Shown: positions 37,885 to 47,748, numbered from the stretch's first letter. The stretch: 48,763 nucleotides of DNA from Halopseudomonas oceani (GCF_002903165.1 NZ_PPSK01000022.1:1-48763); one strand, 5' to 3'. Numbers and translations are program-made. The notes: generated from the letters alone by a model not told the origin.

Positions 37885-39300
37885 ATGCTTCATCCTCTCC
37901 TCCGCGCTAGCGCGCTGCTGGTCCCTGTGTTGCTGATCTCGAATTTGACCCAGGCCACTGAAACCACCTACCCGATTCAAGACACACCGCTCACCGGTGG
38001 TGACGGCAGCGTCAAGCAACATGACCAAAACGCCTACTCGCTACCCTTGGCAAACATGTCGATGACCAAGCGCCTTGATTTCAGCGTAGGCAACAGTTTT
38101 TTTCGCAACCCCTGGGTGGTTGCTCCGGCCAGCACGGACGCCCGTGACGGACTTGGCCCGCTGTTCAACACCAACTCCTGCCAGGGCTGTCACCTGAAAG
38201 ACGGACGTGGTCACGCACCAGCATCCATCGACACGCCCTCAGTCTCGCTGTTCCTGCGCCTTTCTGTCCCTGCGGACCCGGAACAGGATGCCGACCTGCT
38301 ACGTGAACACGGCCTCAAGCCGGCTCCCATCTATGGCGGCCAGCTGCAGACCTCAGCAATTCCCGGCATGAAGCCGGAAGCCGACATGATCGTCGAGTGG
38401 CAATCGGTTACCCAGACGTTGGGTGACGGCACCAAGGTCGTCATGCGCAAACCCGTCTATCACATTGAAAACCCTAACTATGGTCCGCTGCCGAACGATC
38501 TACTGACCTCCCCGCGCGTCGCACCGCAGATGATCGGTCTGGGCTTGGTTGAGGCAATTCCGGAAGCGGCGCTGCTGGCCAACGAAGACCCGGACGACGC
38601 TAATGGTGATGGCATATCCGGCCGCGCCAATCGCGTTTGGGACCGCGTTGCCAAGCAAACCGTTGTCGGGCGCTTTGGCTGGAAGGCCGGACAACCCAGC
38701 ATCATGCAGCAGAGCATGGATGCCTTCGCTGGCGACATGGGGTTAACGTCGACCGTTACACCAGCGACGGACTGCACACCGCAGCAACAGTGTGATCGCT
38801 TCCCGAACGGCGGTGACATCGAGGTAACCGACAACGTTGCCAACTTTATCAACTTTTACGCTACCAGCCTGGCCGTACCGACCCGTCGTGAGCAGGACAA
38901 CCCGCAGGTCCAGCGCGGTGCCAGCGTTTTCAACGATATCGGTTGCGCCGCCTGCCACACGCCACGTTACACCACCGGCCAGGTTGAACGTCCTGAGCTG
39001 AGCGGTCAGGTCATCTGGCCCTATTCCGACTTCCTGCTGCACGACATGGGCCCCGGCCTGGCGGACGGACGGCCGGAATTCCTGGCGGACGGCAACGAAT
39101 GGCGTACCCCTCCGCTGTGGGGCCTAGGGCTGACCAAGGTAGTGAATCCGCAAGCCGGTTTTTTACATGACGGTCGTGCAGAAACCGTGGAACATGCCAT
39201 CCTCTGGCACGACGGTGAAGCGCGTCCAGCAGCGGACCAGTATCGTATGTTGCCGCAAGCAGAACGCGACGCCCTGCTTCGCTTCCTCAACTCTCTCTGA
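37885..39300 (+). CDS. Di-heme oxidoreductase family protein (DHOR, DUF1111)
   Basis: The 471-aa product has a signal peptide (cleavage near TQATE) and two CxxCH heme sites (CQGCH, about 99; CAACH, about 355), with a Ca-like DANGDGISGRANR loop between. This is the DHOR/MauG-like peroxidase-related family. In this operon context, between two imelysins, it is thought to take part in periplasmic iron handling, perhaps by redox conversion of iron. That role is inferred from context. Confidence 0.85.
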   Translation: MLHPLLRASALLVPVLLISNLTQATETTYPIQDTPLTGGDGSVKQHDQNAYSLPLANMSMTKRLDFSVGNSFFRNPWVVAPASTDARDGLGPLFNTNSCQGCHLKDGRGHAPASIDTPSVSLFLRLSVPADPEQDADLLREHGLKPAPIYGGQLQTSAIPGMKPEADMIVEWQSVTQTLGDGTKVVMRKPVYHIENPNYGPLPNDLLTSPRVAPQMIGLGLVEAIPEAALLANEDPDDANGDGISGRANRVWDRVAKQTVVGRFGWKAGQPSIMQQSMDAFAGDMGLTSTVTPATDCTPQQQCDRFPNGGDIEVTDNVANFINFYATSLAVPTRREQDNPQVQRGASVFNDIGCAACHTPRYTTGQVERPELSGQVIWPYSDFLLHDMGPGLADGRPEFLADGNEWRTPPLWGLGLTKVVNPQAGFLHDGRAETVEHAILWHDGEARPAADQYRMLPQAERDALLRFLNSL

Positions 39301-39309
39301 GGCCTGAAC

Positions 39310-40347
39310 ATGAGACTGACTGCTCCCCTGTTTATCCTGACAACCGCCAGCGTGCTTGGCATCAGCATGAGCGTGCAGGCACAAGACACATCGCCGCGCG
39401 CTGCCTGGCACACCCAGATCGGGCATGGTTATCAACAACTGGCGGACCAGACTAAACAACTGGCCAGCCAGGCCGATGCATATTGCGCCAGCCCCAGCGA
39501 CAGCGGTCTAACTGAGGTGAAAACGCTCTGGACCAACGCTTTTGCTGCCTGGCAAGCGGTTCGTTTTGTCGATTTTGGGCCAATTGAGCAGAACACTCGC
39601 GCCTGGAAATTCCAGTTCTGGCCCGATCCCAAGAACCTCACTGCCAGCAAGGCCAGTTACTGGCTAAAGCCCGAGCGTGAGAGCGTTACGGCGGCCGATC
39701 TGGCGCGCGACAGCGTCGCCATTCAGGGGTTTCCGGCAGCCGAGTACCTACTGTTTGATCCCAAGGTTACCGATGGTGAGAATGCCCTGCCCAGCGCCCC
39801 ATCCTGCCGTCTGCTAACGGCTATCGCGCACAATCTTGAGAACAACGCTGCCGAGCTGAGCAATGACTGGGGTCAGCTTCAGGCGCGATACCTGCAAACC
39901 GCCGACTACAACAACGGCACACTCACTTCGGCCATGCATGCGCTTGAGATCATGGCCGACTGGCGTATCGCCGCACCGCTGGGTGTTCGTGGTAACGGTA
40001 GGCCCAACCCTTACCTGGCTGACGCCTGGCGTTCCGGAGAGTCACTGAACATGATCAGGGCCTCCCTGCAGGGCATGGCCGATTACTTTGTGCCGGGGCT
40101 CAACGCACTGATGGCCGAGAACGATGCACTACCTCTGGCCGAAGAGTTCAGCGCTCAGTTGAACAAGACGCTGGGGCACTTCACTGGATTGCCAGCCGAT
40201 ATCACCCCTTTGCTGCAGACCGAAGAAGGCGTCGCCAGCCTCAATGCGCTACTGGCAGATGTTCGCGCAACGGGGCAAATCCTGACCGGACCGATCGCAG
40301 CCAAACTCAGTGTTGTCCGCGGCTTCAACTCCAGCGACGGAGACTGA
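39310..40347 (+). CDS. Second imelysin-like periplasmic protein
   Basis: The 345-aa product has a signal peptide (cleavage near VQAQD) and an imelysin-type helical fold. At the position of the GxHxxE motif it reads GFPAAE, so the His is replaced by Pro and a metal/peptidase site like that of the first imelysin is unlikely. GAGG overlapping the upstream stop serves as ribosome site. It is translationally close to the di-heme gene (9 bp gap) and is followed 3 bp later by the DUF1513 gene. Confidence 0.83.
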   Translation: MRLTAPLFILTTASVLGISMSVQAQDTSPRAAWHTQIGHGYQQLADQTKQLASQADAYCASPSDSGLTEVKTLWTNAFAAWQAVRFVDFGPIEQNTRAWKFQFWPDPKNLTASKASYWLKPERESVTAADLARDSVAIQGFPAAEYLLFDPKVTDGENALPSAPSCRLLTAIAHNLENNAAELSNDWGQLQARYLQTADYNNGTLTSAMHALEIMADWRIAAPLGVRGNGRPNPYLADAWRSGESLNMIRASLQGMADYFVPGLNALMAENDALPLAEEFSAQLNKTLGHFTGLPADITPLLQTEEGVASLNALLADVRATGQILTGPIAAKLSVVRGFNSSDGD

Positions 40348-40350
40348 TTG

Positions 40351-41475
40351 ATGCTTGATCGTCGCAGGTTCCTGAAGGCCTCAGTCGCCATCACCTCGGC
40401 GGGCGCGCTGGCTGCATGCAGCGGTCGCCTGCCATTTGCCGAGCGAAAGCCGGCCATGGAACTCATCAGTGCCGTCGACGACGATGCAGGACAGCATTAC
40501 ATCACGGGTGTTGATCGCACTGGCAAGACGCGCTTTCAGATTCCGGTTGCTGAGCGCTGCCACGGTGGCTGCGCTCAGCCGCACGGTGATCATGTAGTGG
40601 TATTTGCGCGCCGCCCCGGCCGTCTCATGCACGTGCTCAATACCCGTACAGGACAACGTGAGCGCAGCATTCATGCAGGTGATGGATTTCATTACTACGG
40701 ACACGGCGTCTACAGCCCGGACGCGCGCTACCTGTACGTAACCATGAACAACTACGTCACCTCCGCCGGCCTAGTACGGGTCTATGATGCGCACGATGGC
40801 TATAGTGTCGTGACCGACTACGACCTCGCCGGCATCGGCCCCCACGAACTGCGCCTGCACCCGGATGGCAACACGCTGATCGTTGCACTTGGCGGGATAG
40901 AAACCCATCCGGACTATGATCGAATCAAGCTGAACCTGGATCGCATGGAGCCGGCGCTGATTCTGATGGACCGCCACAGCGGCGAGATTATTGCCCGCCA
41001 CGTACCATCCCACCACCAGCTCAGCTGTCGTCATCTGGACGTTAGCCCTGAGGGCATCGTGATTGCCGGGTATCAGTATGAAGGCCCCGAATGGGAGTCG
41101 CCGCCGTTGATTGCACGGCTAGACACCCGCACCGGGGCGTTCACCGAGCTGGATTGGCCAGTAGAAGAGTTACTGCCGCTAAAAAACTATACGGCCAGTA
41201 TTGCGATCAGCCACCACACACCCTATGCGGTTGTTACTGCGCCGCTGGGCGGTCTGGCTCTGATCATCAACTATCAGACTGGGGAGGTGGTACAGCGCGT
41301 GATGGTGAAGGATGTCGCCGGTGCGCTGCCGTACGGAGAGCAGGACTTTATCGTGTCGTCTGGTCTCGGCGGCGTTTTCGTACTATCCCCTGATCGGAAT
41401 CAGGCCATGGCGCACGGCAAATACCCCGTACGTTGGGACAACCACCTGACTCCAGGACGCTATTTGAGCGCCTGA
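40351..41475 (+). CDS. DUF1513 periplasmic protein
   Basis: The 374-aa product has a twin-arginine-like start (RRRFLK) combined with a lipobox-like LAAC. It then has beta-propeller-like repeats of the DUF1513 family: GHGVYSPDARYLYVT, GIGPHELRLHPDGNTLIVA, and SCRHLDVSPEGIVIAG. Function is unknown; DUF1513 genes recur beside imelysins and di-heme oxidoreductases in pseudomonads. The ATG at 40351 is used; a TTG one codon earlier is possible. Last gene of the iron operon, ending at a hairpin shared with pilZ. Confidence 0.82.
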   Translation: MLDRRRFLKASVAITSAGALAACSGRLPFAERKPAMELISAVDDDAGQHYITGVDRTGKTRFQIPVAERCHGGCAQPHGDHVVVFARRPGRLMHVLNTRTGQRERSIHAGDGFHYYGHGVYSPDARYLYVTMNNYVTSAGLVRVYDAHDGYSVVTDYDLAGIGPHELRLHPDGNTLIVALGGIETHPDYDRIKLNLDRMEPALILMDRHSGEIIARHVPSHHQLSCRHLDVSPEGIVIAGYQYEGPEWESPPLIARLDTRTGAFTELDWPVEELLPLKNYTASIAISHHTPYAVVTAPLGGLALIINYQTGEVVQRVMVKDVAGALPYGEQDFIVSSGLGGVFVLSPDRNQAMAHGKYPVRWDNHLTPGRYLSA

Positions 41476-41482
41476 CGTGCGT

Positions 41483-41512
41483 GTGGCCAGTCGCTGCTCA
41501 GCGGCTGGCCAC
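41483..41512. terminator. Shared terminator hairpin between iron operon and pilZ
   Basis: GTGGCCAG and CTGGCCAC form an 8-bp stem, extended inside by CGCTG / CAGCG. It overlaps the last codons of the convergent PilZ gene. No T tract is present. Confidence 0.55.
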
Positions 41513-41830
41513 CATCTTGGCAATGCATTGCCTGGACTCTTCCGGCAACGCGGTAAAATGCATACCGGTCCAAAACTGTTCTCCGTTGATACTGACCCGA
41601 TTCCACAAGCTCTCGGCATCCAGCAAAAACTCCTTCACGCCGTTTAACGTCATCGGCAAATTGATCTGCAACGCAAAGGCCCTATTCAGGTCTACCGGGC
41701 GGCTGCTGAGCAGCATCAAGCCCTCCTCATGCAAGTCAACCACGCGCCCCAGATGATCCCCGGTCTCCAGATCAAACACTTCCAGACTGCTACTCACCAA
41801 ATGCCGTTCCAACCGTCTGCGCTCCGTCAT
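41498..41830 (-). CDS. PilZ domain protein
   Basis: The 110-aa single-domain product has the PilZ RxxxR motif near the start (RRLER, residues 5-9). The second c-di-GMP motif, normally D/NxSxxG, reads DLHEEG here, with His in place of Ser. Binding may be weakened or altered. Such stand-alone PilZ proteins act as c-di-GMP receptors on motility or exopolysaccharide machinery. It is a single-gene unit, convergent with the iron operon. Confidence 0.85.
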   Translation of the reverse strand: MTERRRLERHLVSSSLEVFDLETGDHLGRVVDLHEEGLMLLSSRPVDLNRAFALQINLPMTLNGVKEFLLDAESLWNRVSINGEQFWTGMHFTALPEESRQCIAKMVASR

Positions 41831-42060
41831 TTCGTGCTCGAATTCCTGTTGGGTCCGATGATGACACCATTACATCACCTGCCTCAGTGTGCTGGAAAAA
41901 CATAGTGGCGAAAAGCTACATATGCACCTACTTTTACCAACCACGACACATTTCCACCATTGCTGCTTGCAATTGGTGCAGCGGCGCTGTGTCACTTCTT
42001 CTAACGCCCCTTTTCGGGGTATGGTTCACTCACTATCCCGTTTCCTTCAAGGACTTCCAT

Positions 42061-42546
42061 ATGCGTTTCAATCGATTTTCACTGCTGCTGATTGGTTGCG
42101 CTCTTGCCCAGCTGGTGGACGCTCATGAGTTTGAAGCCGGCGCGTTACATATTGCCCATCCTTGGTCACGTGCCATGCCTCCAGCGGTGCCAACGGGTGC
42201 AGCCTATCTAGAGATCAGCAACCATGGCGCCGAAAATGACACCTTGCTGGGAGCCGACAGCCCAGCAGCGGACAAGGTCGAGATTCACGAGCACGTTCAT
42301 GCCGACGGTTTGATGAAGATGCAGCAGGTGGATAGTCTGGTCATCGCCCCCGGAGAAACAGTCACCTTTCAGCCCGGCGCTTACCACTTGATGCTTTTCA
42401 ACCTCAAGCAGCCGCTGAGCGCTGGCGAGCATTTCCCGCTGACGCTGCATTTCGCCGTCGCAGGTGATGTAGACGTAGTGGTCAATGTGCAGGCGGCAGA
42501 CGAGCCGGCAACGCATGATGCTGGCTCAGGTCACGCACATCACTGA
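42061..42546 (+). CDS. Copper chaperone PCu(A)C
   Basis: The 161-aa product has a signal peptide (cleavage near VDAHE) and the PCu(A)C copper-site residues: Met in RAMPP, His in EIHEH, Met in GLMKMQ and the final HLMLF. A His-rich tail (HDAGSGHAHH) could bind extra copper. These proteins deliver Cu(I) to respiratory oxidases in the periplasm. AAGGA precedes the ATG at 42061; the frame is open to 41887 but the upstream part is not signal-like. A connection to the cyo operon is possible but bo3 oxidase lacks Cu-A. Confidence 0.88.
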   Translation: MRFNRFSLLLIGCALAQLVDAHEFEAGALHIAHPWSRAMPPAVPTGAAYLEISNHGAENDTLLGADSPAADKVEIHEHVHADGLMKMQQVDSLVIAPGETVTFQPGAYHLMLFNLKQPLSAGEHFPLTLHFAVAGDVDVVVNVQAADEPATHDAGSGHAHH

Positions 42547-43172
42547 TCTGAGCGGTTGCGATCCAGCAGGTGGAAGCGCGGCAGCGCCAGATGCCAGCGG
42601 ATCGCAGCCAGTCGGATAGCCAGGACCAGTGCGATGCAAATGGCGGTAATTACATCCTCGTGCAACGGCAGCGCCTGCAGCCCAATGTACGTGAAGGAGC
42701 CGATAATGCAGGCCGTTGCGTAAATTTCCTTGTGAAAGATCAGCGGAATTTCATTGCAGATGATATCCCGCATGACGCCACCTGCTACACCGGTCATAAC
42801 CCCCATGATGACCGCAGCGCTCACCGGGACACCGTAATTCAGCGCCACCTGGGTGCCGATCACGGTAAATACTGCCAACCCGAAGGCATCTGCCACCAAC
42901 AGCCCGGTTTCATTGATCGGGCGCGTCAGCCTGACCCACAGCACGGTGCCGACGGCCGCCAGGGTAGCGACCAGAATGTACACGTCGTTGCGAATCCAGC
43001 TGACCGGATGGTTACCCAGTATGACGTCGCGAAGTGTGCCGCCACCCAGAGCAGTGATGATGGCGATAACCAACACCCCGAACAGATCCATGGATTTGCG
43101 CCCCGCCATCAGCGCACCGGTAATGGCAAACACCGCCACACCAAACAAATCGAAGGCGTAAAACCAGCTCAT
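42540..43172 (-). CDS. TRIC-family trimeric cation channel (YadS/YicG type)
   Basis: The 210-aa product has seven membrane helices in two related halves, each with the prokaryotic TRIC motif: GGGTLRD and GGVMRD. Such proteins form trimeric potassium-selective channels or, in some members, amino-acid transport proteins. The start at 43172 gives the usual MSWFYAFDLFG N-terminus; a longer frame to 43235 overlaps gor. It lies 28 bp after the gor stop on the same strand and is likely co-transcribed. Its stop overlaps the convergent PCu(A)C gene by 7 bp. Confidence 0.87.
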   Translation of the reverse strand: MSWFYAFDLFGVAVFAITGALMAGRKSMDLFGVLVIAIITALGGGTLRDVILGNHPVSWIRNDVYILVATLAAVGTVLWVRLTRPINETGLLVADAFGLAVFTVIGTQVALNYGVPVSAAVIMGVMTGVAGGVMRDIICNEIPLIFHKEIYATACIIGSFTYIGLQALPLHEDVITAICIALVLAIRLAAIRWHLALPRFHLLDRNRSDQ

Positions 43173-43200
43173 GTATGCAGCACTCCACAAGGAGCCGCGA

Positions 43201-44565
43201 TCAGTCCTCGCGGCTAGGCGTGCGCATGGTAACAAACTCCTCGGCCGCGGTGGGGTGAATACCCAGCGTCGCGTCGAACACGGCTTTGGTCGCCCCCGCC
43301 TTCACTGCAACGGCCAGTCCCTGGACGATTTCGCCCGCTTCCGGCCCAACCATATGAATGCCTAGAACCCGGTCCGTCTCCTTATCTACCAGCAGCTTCA
43401 TAAGGCTCTGCTCGCTGCGTCCGGCCAAGGTATTGCGCATCGCTCGGAAGCGGCTCTCGTAGACTTTCAGCTTGTGCCCCTTGGCCCGCGCATCGTCCTC
43501 GGTCAAGCCGAGGGTGGCAATATTGGGGATACAGAATACGGCCGTCGGGATATCGTTGTAGTCGACCGGCAGATACTCTTCAGGGCGATACAGGCGACGC
43601 GCCAAAGCCATCCCTTCGGCCAGTGCCACTGGCGTCAATTGCACGGTGCCGGTGACGTCCCCAATCGCCAGCACCGCCGGATCGGAGGTCTGGTAGTGTT
43701 CGTCAACGCGGATGTTGCCCTTGTCGTCGAGCGTCACACTGGTGTTTTCCAGCCCCAGATCGTCGGTGTGTGCCCGACGCCCCGTGGCATAAAGCACCAG
43801 ATCGGTTTCGATCTGGTCACCATTGGTGAGGGTCACGCTCAGCGACTGATCAGCATTGCGCTCAATGCGGGCGACGTCGCTGTTGAAGCGCAGCCGCACC
43901 CCTTTCTCGGCCAGCACAGAAGCCATGTGCTCTCGCACGCTACGATCGAAGCCACGAAGGAACAGATCCCCTCGATACAGCTGGGTAGTTTCGCAACCAA
44001 GCCCATGGAAAATACCGGCAAACTCGATGGCAATATAGCCGCCACCAACGACCAGTGCCCGCTTTGGCAGGCTATCGAGAAAGAAGACCTCGTTGGAGCT
44101 GATTACATGCTCGTTGCCCGGGAAGTCCGGCACGTGGGGCCAGCCCCCCGTCGCAACCAAAATACGCTCGGCACTGTAGCGACGACCATCGACTTCTACG
44201 TGATGCGAGTCGATGAATCGTGCCCGCCCTTCAATCAATTGCACACCCGCGGATATCAACAGGTTGCGGTAGATGCCATTCAGCCGACTGATCTCGGCAT
44301 TCTTGTTGGTGACCAGCCGCGGCCACTCGAAACCGGGGGCAGCAATATCCCAGCCATACCCTGCGGCGTCGGCGATATCCTCGGCAAAATGCGCAGCGTA
44401 GGAAAACAGCTTCTTCGGCACACAGCCTACGTTGACGCAGGTGCCCCCCAGATAGCGATCTTCAGCCACTGCCACCCGGGCACCGAAGCCAGCGGCCATG
44501 CGACTGGCGCGTACGCCGCCGGAACCGGCACCGATAACAAAAAGATCAAAATCATACTGGGACAT
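43201..44565 (-). CDS. gor: Glutathione-disulfide reductase
   Basis: The 454-aa product is a pyridine nucleotide-disulfide oxidoreductase with FAD motif [11 protein letters not shown], redox-active CVNVGC, NADPH motif GGGYIA with downstream Arg residues, and C-terminal HPTAAEE carrying the catalytic His-Glu pair. It reduces oxidised glutathione with NADPH in the cytosol. Length and motifs match bacterial Gor. AGGAAGG lies before the ATG. Confidence 0.94.
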   Translation of the reverse strand: MSQYDFDLFVIGAGSGGVRASRMAAGFGARVAVAEDRYLGGTCVNVGCVPKKLFSYAAHFAEDIADAAGYGWDIAAPGFEWPRLVTNKNAEISRLNGIYRNLLISAGVQLIEGRARFIDSHHVEVDGRRYSAERILVATGGWPHVPDFPGNEHVISSNEVFFLDSLPKRALVVGGGYIAIEFAGIFHGLGCETTQLYRGDLFLRGFDRSVREHMASVLAEKGVRLRFNSDVARIERNADQSLSVTLTNGDQIETDLVLYATGRRAHTDDLGLENTSVTLDDKGNIRVDEHYQTSDPAVLAIGDVTGTVQLTPVALAEGMALARRLYRPEEYLPVDYNDIPTAVFCIPNIATLGLTEDDARAKGHKLKVYESRFRAMRNTLAGRSEQSLMKLLVDKETDRVLGIHMVGPEAGEIVQGLAVAVKAGATKAVFDATLGIHPTAAEEFVTMRTPSRED

Positions 44566-44627
44566 GGGCTACCTTCCTGCCTGCGCTGAATAATGAAGTG
44601 CCCCAGCATACCGCAAAGTCGGACTAA

Positions 44628-45998
44628 TCAGACCACCTTGCGCAGTAGCGGCGCCGGGCTGTCCATGGGCACTCGGCCGACGCCCACATGCCGAAAGCCG
44701 AAGGTACCCAATACAGCGGGATCATACTGATTGCGACCGTCGACGATGACAGGCTCGCGCATCAGGCGCGCCATCAGTGCGAAGTCCGGTTGCCGGAACT
44801 GTTTCCACTCGGTGATCAACGCCAGCGCATCGGCATCGTTCAGGACCGCATACGGGTCGCTGAACAACCGCAGCTGCCCGCGCGCGACAGCCTCCGGGTA
44901 GGCCTTGGCGATGTTCTCGCTGGCAATAGGGTCGAAAGCCTGCACACGAGCACCTAGATCCAGCAGCCCCTCAATCAACACCCGGCTTGGCGCATCGCGA
45001 ATGTCGTCGGTACCCGGCTTGAAGGCCAGGCCCCAGATGGCAACGGTTTTGCCGGCCACCCCTTCGCTGTAAAGCTTGCGCAGCATACGCATCGGCCAGG
45101 TTTTCTGTGCCTGATTACGCGCTTCGACTGCCTGCAGGATTGGCAGCTGCATCTCACGCTCCTGCGCCATATGCAGCATCGCGCGAATATCCTTCGGAAA
45201 ACAGGAGCCACCATAACCGCAGCCGGCGTAAATGAAGTGGTGGCCGATACGCGGGTCCGCACCAATACCCTTGCGCACTTCCTCAACATCCACTCCCAGG
45301 CTTTCACACAGGTTGGCGACTTCGTTGATAAATGAAATCTTGGTGGCAAGAAACGTATTGGCCGCGTACTTGGTCATTTCTGCAGCGCGACGTGGCATGC
45401 ACAAAATGCGATCGTGGTTGCGTACAAACGGCTCGTAAAGGCGGCGCATGGTGCGCTCCGCACTGGCATCTTCCGCTCCCAGGATAATTCGGTCCGGACG
45501 CATGAAGTCATCAATAGCCGCGCCCTCTTTGAGGAACTCGGGATTGCTGACAACGCTATGCCGCCAGTTCACGCCGCGACGCTGGCAGTGCTGATCCAGA
45601 ATAGATTGAACACGGCAGGCAGTGCCCACCGGCGCAGTCGACTTGCAAACGACAATGGTCGGCGACTCGAGTGCCCCCCCCAGTTGAGCTGCAACCTCAA
45701 GAATCTGCGAGACATCCGCACTGCCGTCAGCGGCTGAGGGAGTGCCCACAGCGATGAAAACCACCTCGCTATTGCGCAGCACCGGGTTCAGCTGGCTGCT
45801 GAAGGTCAACCGGCCAGCCGCGTGGTTGGTCTGCAGCAGCGCTTCGATACCCGGTTCAAAGATCGGAGATATGCCGCGGTGCAGCGCCTCGACACGCTCA
45901 GCACTGGTGTCGACACAGGCCACTCTATTGCCCATCTCGGCAAAGCAAGCCGCTGTTACCAGGCCGACATAGCCGCAACCAATCACCGTAATCTGCAT
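44628..45998 (-). CDS. ugd: UDP-glucose 6-dehydrogenase
   Basis: The 456-aa product has the N-terminal NAD motif GCGYVGLV, the CKSTAPVG and NPEFLKEGAAIDDF motifs, and the catalytic cysteine in GYGGSCFPKD. It oxidises UDP-glucose twice to UDP-glucuronate, a precursor for exopolysaccharide or lipid A modification. AGGAA lies 7 bp before the ATG at 45998; an upstream ATG at 46037 is less likely. It is followed by gor after 62 bp on the same strand. Confidence 0.93.
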   Translation of the reverse strand: MQITVIGCGYVGLVTAACFAEMGNRVACVDTSAERVEALHRGISPIFEPGIEALLQTNHAAGRLTFSSQLNPVLRNSEVVFIAVGTPSAADGSADVSQILEVAAQLGGALESPTIVVCKSTAPVGTACRVQSILDQHCQRRGVNWRHSVVSNPEFLKEGAAIDDFMRPDRIILGAEDASAERTMRRLYEPFVRNHDRILCMPRRAAEMTKYAANTFLATKISFINEVANLCESLGVDVEEVRKGIGADPRIGHHFIYAGCGYGGSCFPKDIRAMLHMAQEREMQLPILQAVEARNQAQKTWPMRMLRKLYSEGVAGKTVAIWGLAFKPGTDDIRDAPSRVLIEGLLDLGARVQAFDPIASENIAKAYPEAVARGQLRLFSDPYAVLNDADALALITEWKQFRQPDFALMARLMREPVIVDGRNQYDPAVLGTFGFRHVGVGRVPMDSPAPLLRKVV

Positions 45999-46228
45999 GG
46001 TCAATTTCCTCACTGGCGTTGAGAAGAATTGCGCCATGCGGCTGTGACACTCAGGTTACCTGGCGGTTAATACTTGATGACCCGCGCAGACGCTGACACG
46101 TATCAGGCCCCGCACGCAGTAATCCCGCATAATCGCAGAAATGCGCGTAGAGAGAGCGCCATAGTTTCCCTATCTGATTAACAGGCAAGGGGATACAATC
46201 AAGTCGCGACCCATTTCCCGGCTAGGTC

Positions 46229-47392
46229 ATGATGACGGGCTCTACACAGGAAAATTCGCACTGGATAGTGCGGTTAAATTATCGGAATCGCACCGCTTCA
46301 TTTGCCCTGCTGTTTGCGGCAATCGGTGTCTACTTCTATGGCGTTGCCCATAGCGGATTTGCGTGGGCGATGCTCGTCCTGCAGTTTCTGATTTACCCTC
46401 ACCTGATGTATTTGCGTGCCAGACACTCGCGCTCGCCGCTGGCAGCCGAGCTGAACAACCTGCTGTGCGATTCGTTGCTGTTTGGCATATGGATCGGTTG
46501 GCTGGGGTTTCCGCTCTGGATCAGCTACACAATGGTCATTGGCGTGACCATCAATCTGATGGTGTTCAGAGGGCCGAAAGGCTTTCTGCAAGCCGCAGCA
46601 GCGCTGGCAGCAGGTGTGCTGCTGTCGCTCGCCATCCAGTCGCCCCAACTTGCGCATTACAGCTACTGGCCGTCGGACCTGCTCTGCATTGCCGGACTGA
46701 CGCTATACCTGATGATGGTAGGCAATGTCGCTTTCACGCGAAATGACCGGATACGCGAAACACGGGACCAACTGCACAAAAGCCAAAAGGCGCTGCAGCA
46801 GGCAAACCAGGCTCTGCAAAGGCAACTGGAAGAAAACACGTTGCTGCAACAGCAACTGCGTGAGCAGGCTGACCGGGATCCGCTGACCGGCGCCTATAAT
46901 CGTCGATACTTCGATGTCAGCATCAACAGGGAGCTGAGCTTCTGCCAACGGCATGAACAACCACTGTCGCTGGTGCTGCTCGATATCGATCACTTCAAGT
47001 CCGTCAACGATGACCATGGTCACCAGGCCGGCGACCTGCTGCTGGTGACCCTCGCAAACCTGCTGCACCAGCACTCAAGGGCAAGTGACATTGTCTGCCG
47101 CTTTGGCGGAGAAGAGTTTCTGATCGTATTGCCGAATACCGACTGCACAACGGCGAAAGAGCGCGCCGAACAGTACCGCGTGGCGTTCGCTGCAGCCGGG
47201 GTTACCTGGCTTGATCAACCTGTCAGCAGAACGCTTTCGGCCGGAGTTGCCTGTTTTCCAGCACAAGCCAATGATGCGGCAGGTCTTATTCACTGTGCAG
47301 ACGTCGCGCTCTATGAGGCAAAGAAGTCAGGACGCAACCGCGTGGTGTCCTTCAGCGACGAGACACGCGAGGCGACTCACCTGTCTTCCTAG
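46229..47392 (+). CDS. MASE2-GGDEF diguanylate cyclase
   Basis: The 387-aa product has a MASE2-like membrane sensor (about residues 20-175, five or so helices, starting RNRTASFALLFAA), a coiled coil (about 180-210), and a GGDEF domain with intact FGGEEF (near 292) and an RASD I-site five residues before it. It is AdrA/YaiC-like in layout and should make c-di-GMP. Two ATGs (46229, 46232) lie behind a weak AGG. Its stop overlaps that of the small convergent membrane protein gene by 4 bp. Confidence 0.88.
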   Translation: MMTGSTQENSHWIVRLNYRNRTASFALLFAAIGVYFYGVAHSGFAWAMLVLQFLIYPHLMYLRARHSRSPLAAELNNLLCDSLLFGIWIGWLGFPLWISYTMVIGVTINLMVFRGPKGFLQAAAALAAGVLLSLAIQSPQLAHYSYWPSDLLCIAGLTLYLMMVGNVAFTRNDRIRETRDQLHKSQKALQQANQALQRQLEENTLLQQQLREQADRDPLTGAYNRRYFDVSINRELSFCQRHEQPLSLVLLDIDHFKSVNDDHGHQAGDLLLVTLANLLHQHSRASDIVCRFGGEEFLIVLPNTDCTTAKERAEQYRVAFAAAGVTWLDQPVSRTLSAGVACFPAQANDAAGLIHCADVALYEAKKSGRNRVVSFSDETREATHLSS

Positions 47393-47562
47393 AGCGCCAG
47401 ATTTTGTGGGATATAGTAGAAAACCAGCGCAATCATACACAGCGCCCCACCCCACATCAGCGCCACCCCCGATCGCGTTTCTGATCGGGAGTAACCACCG
47501 CCAATCAGCATGACGCCCAGCGTAAAGATGGCTACCGTAACCCAGAACTGTTCGCCACTCAT
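47389..47562 (-). CDS. Small two-helix membrane protein
   Basis: The 57-aa product has two hydrophobic helices (about 5-22 and 33-50) and no recognised family. A strong GGAGGG site precedes the ATG at 47562; a longer frame to 47721 runs into the tRNA fragment and is rejected. It is the last chromosomal gene before the integrative element. Confidence 0.65.
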   Translation of the reverse strand: MSGEQFWVTVAIFTLGVMLIGGGYSRSETRSGVALMWGGALCMIALVFYYIPQNLAL

Positions 47563-47691
47563 GAACACCCTCCCGTATTGATTGCTGAGAGTATAAGCGA
47601 TGATTGGCATGACCAAGCTGACGCAGGTCATGCAGGGACAGCTCTGCGGGGGGGCTTCATAAGGGATGCTGATTCGCGCTTGGCGAGATAT

Positions 47692-47748
47692 TGGTGCCCG
47701 GAGCCGGGGTCGAACCGGCACGACCTAAAGGTCGAGGGATTTTAAGTC
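47692..47748 (-). other. attachment site: 3' fragment of a tRNA-Leu(UAA) gene
   Basis: Read on the minus strand, this is the anticodon loop (CTTAAAA, anticodon UAA at 47742-47744), the variable arm CGACC-TTTA-GGTCG, the T arm GCCGG-TTCGACC-CCGGC and the acceptor 3' strand ending in CCA. The first about 29 nt of the tRNA (acceptor 5' strand, D arm) are missing: no GCCCGG lies upstream. This is the usual remnant left when an element integrates at a tRNA anticodon loop. An intact tRNA-Leu is expected at the far end of the element. Confidence 0.85.
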
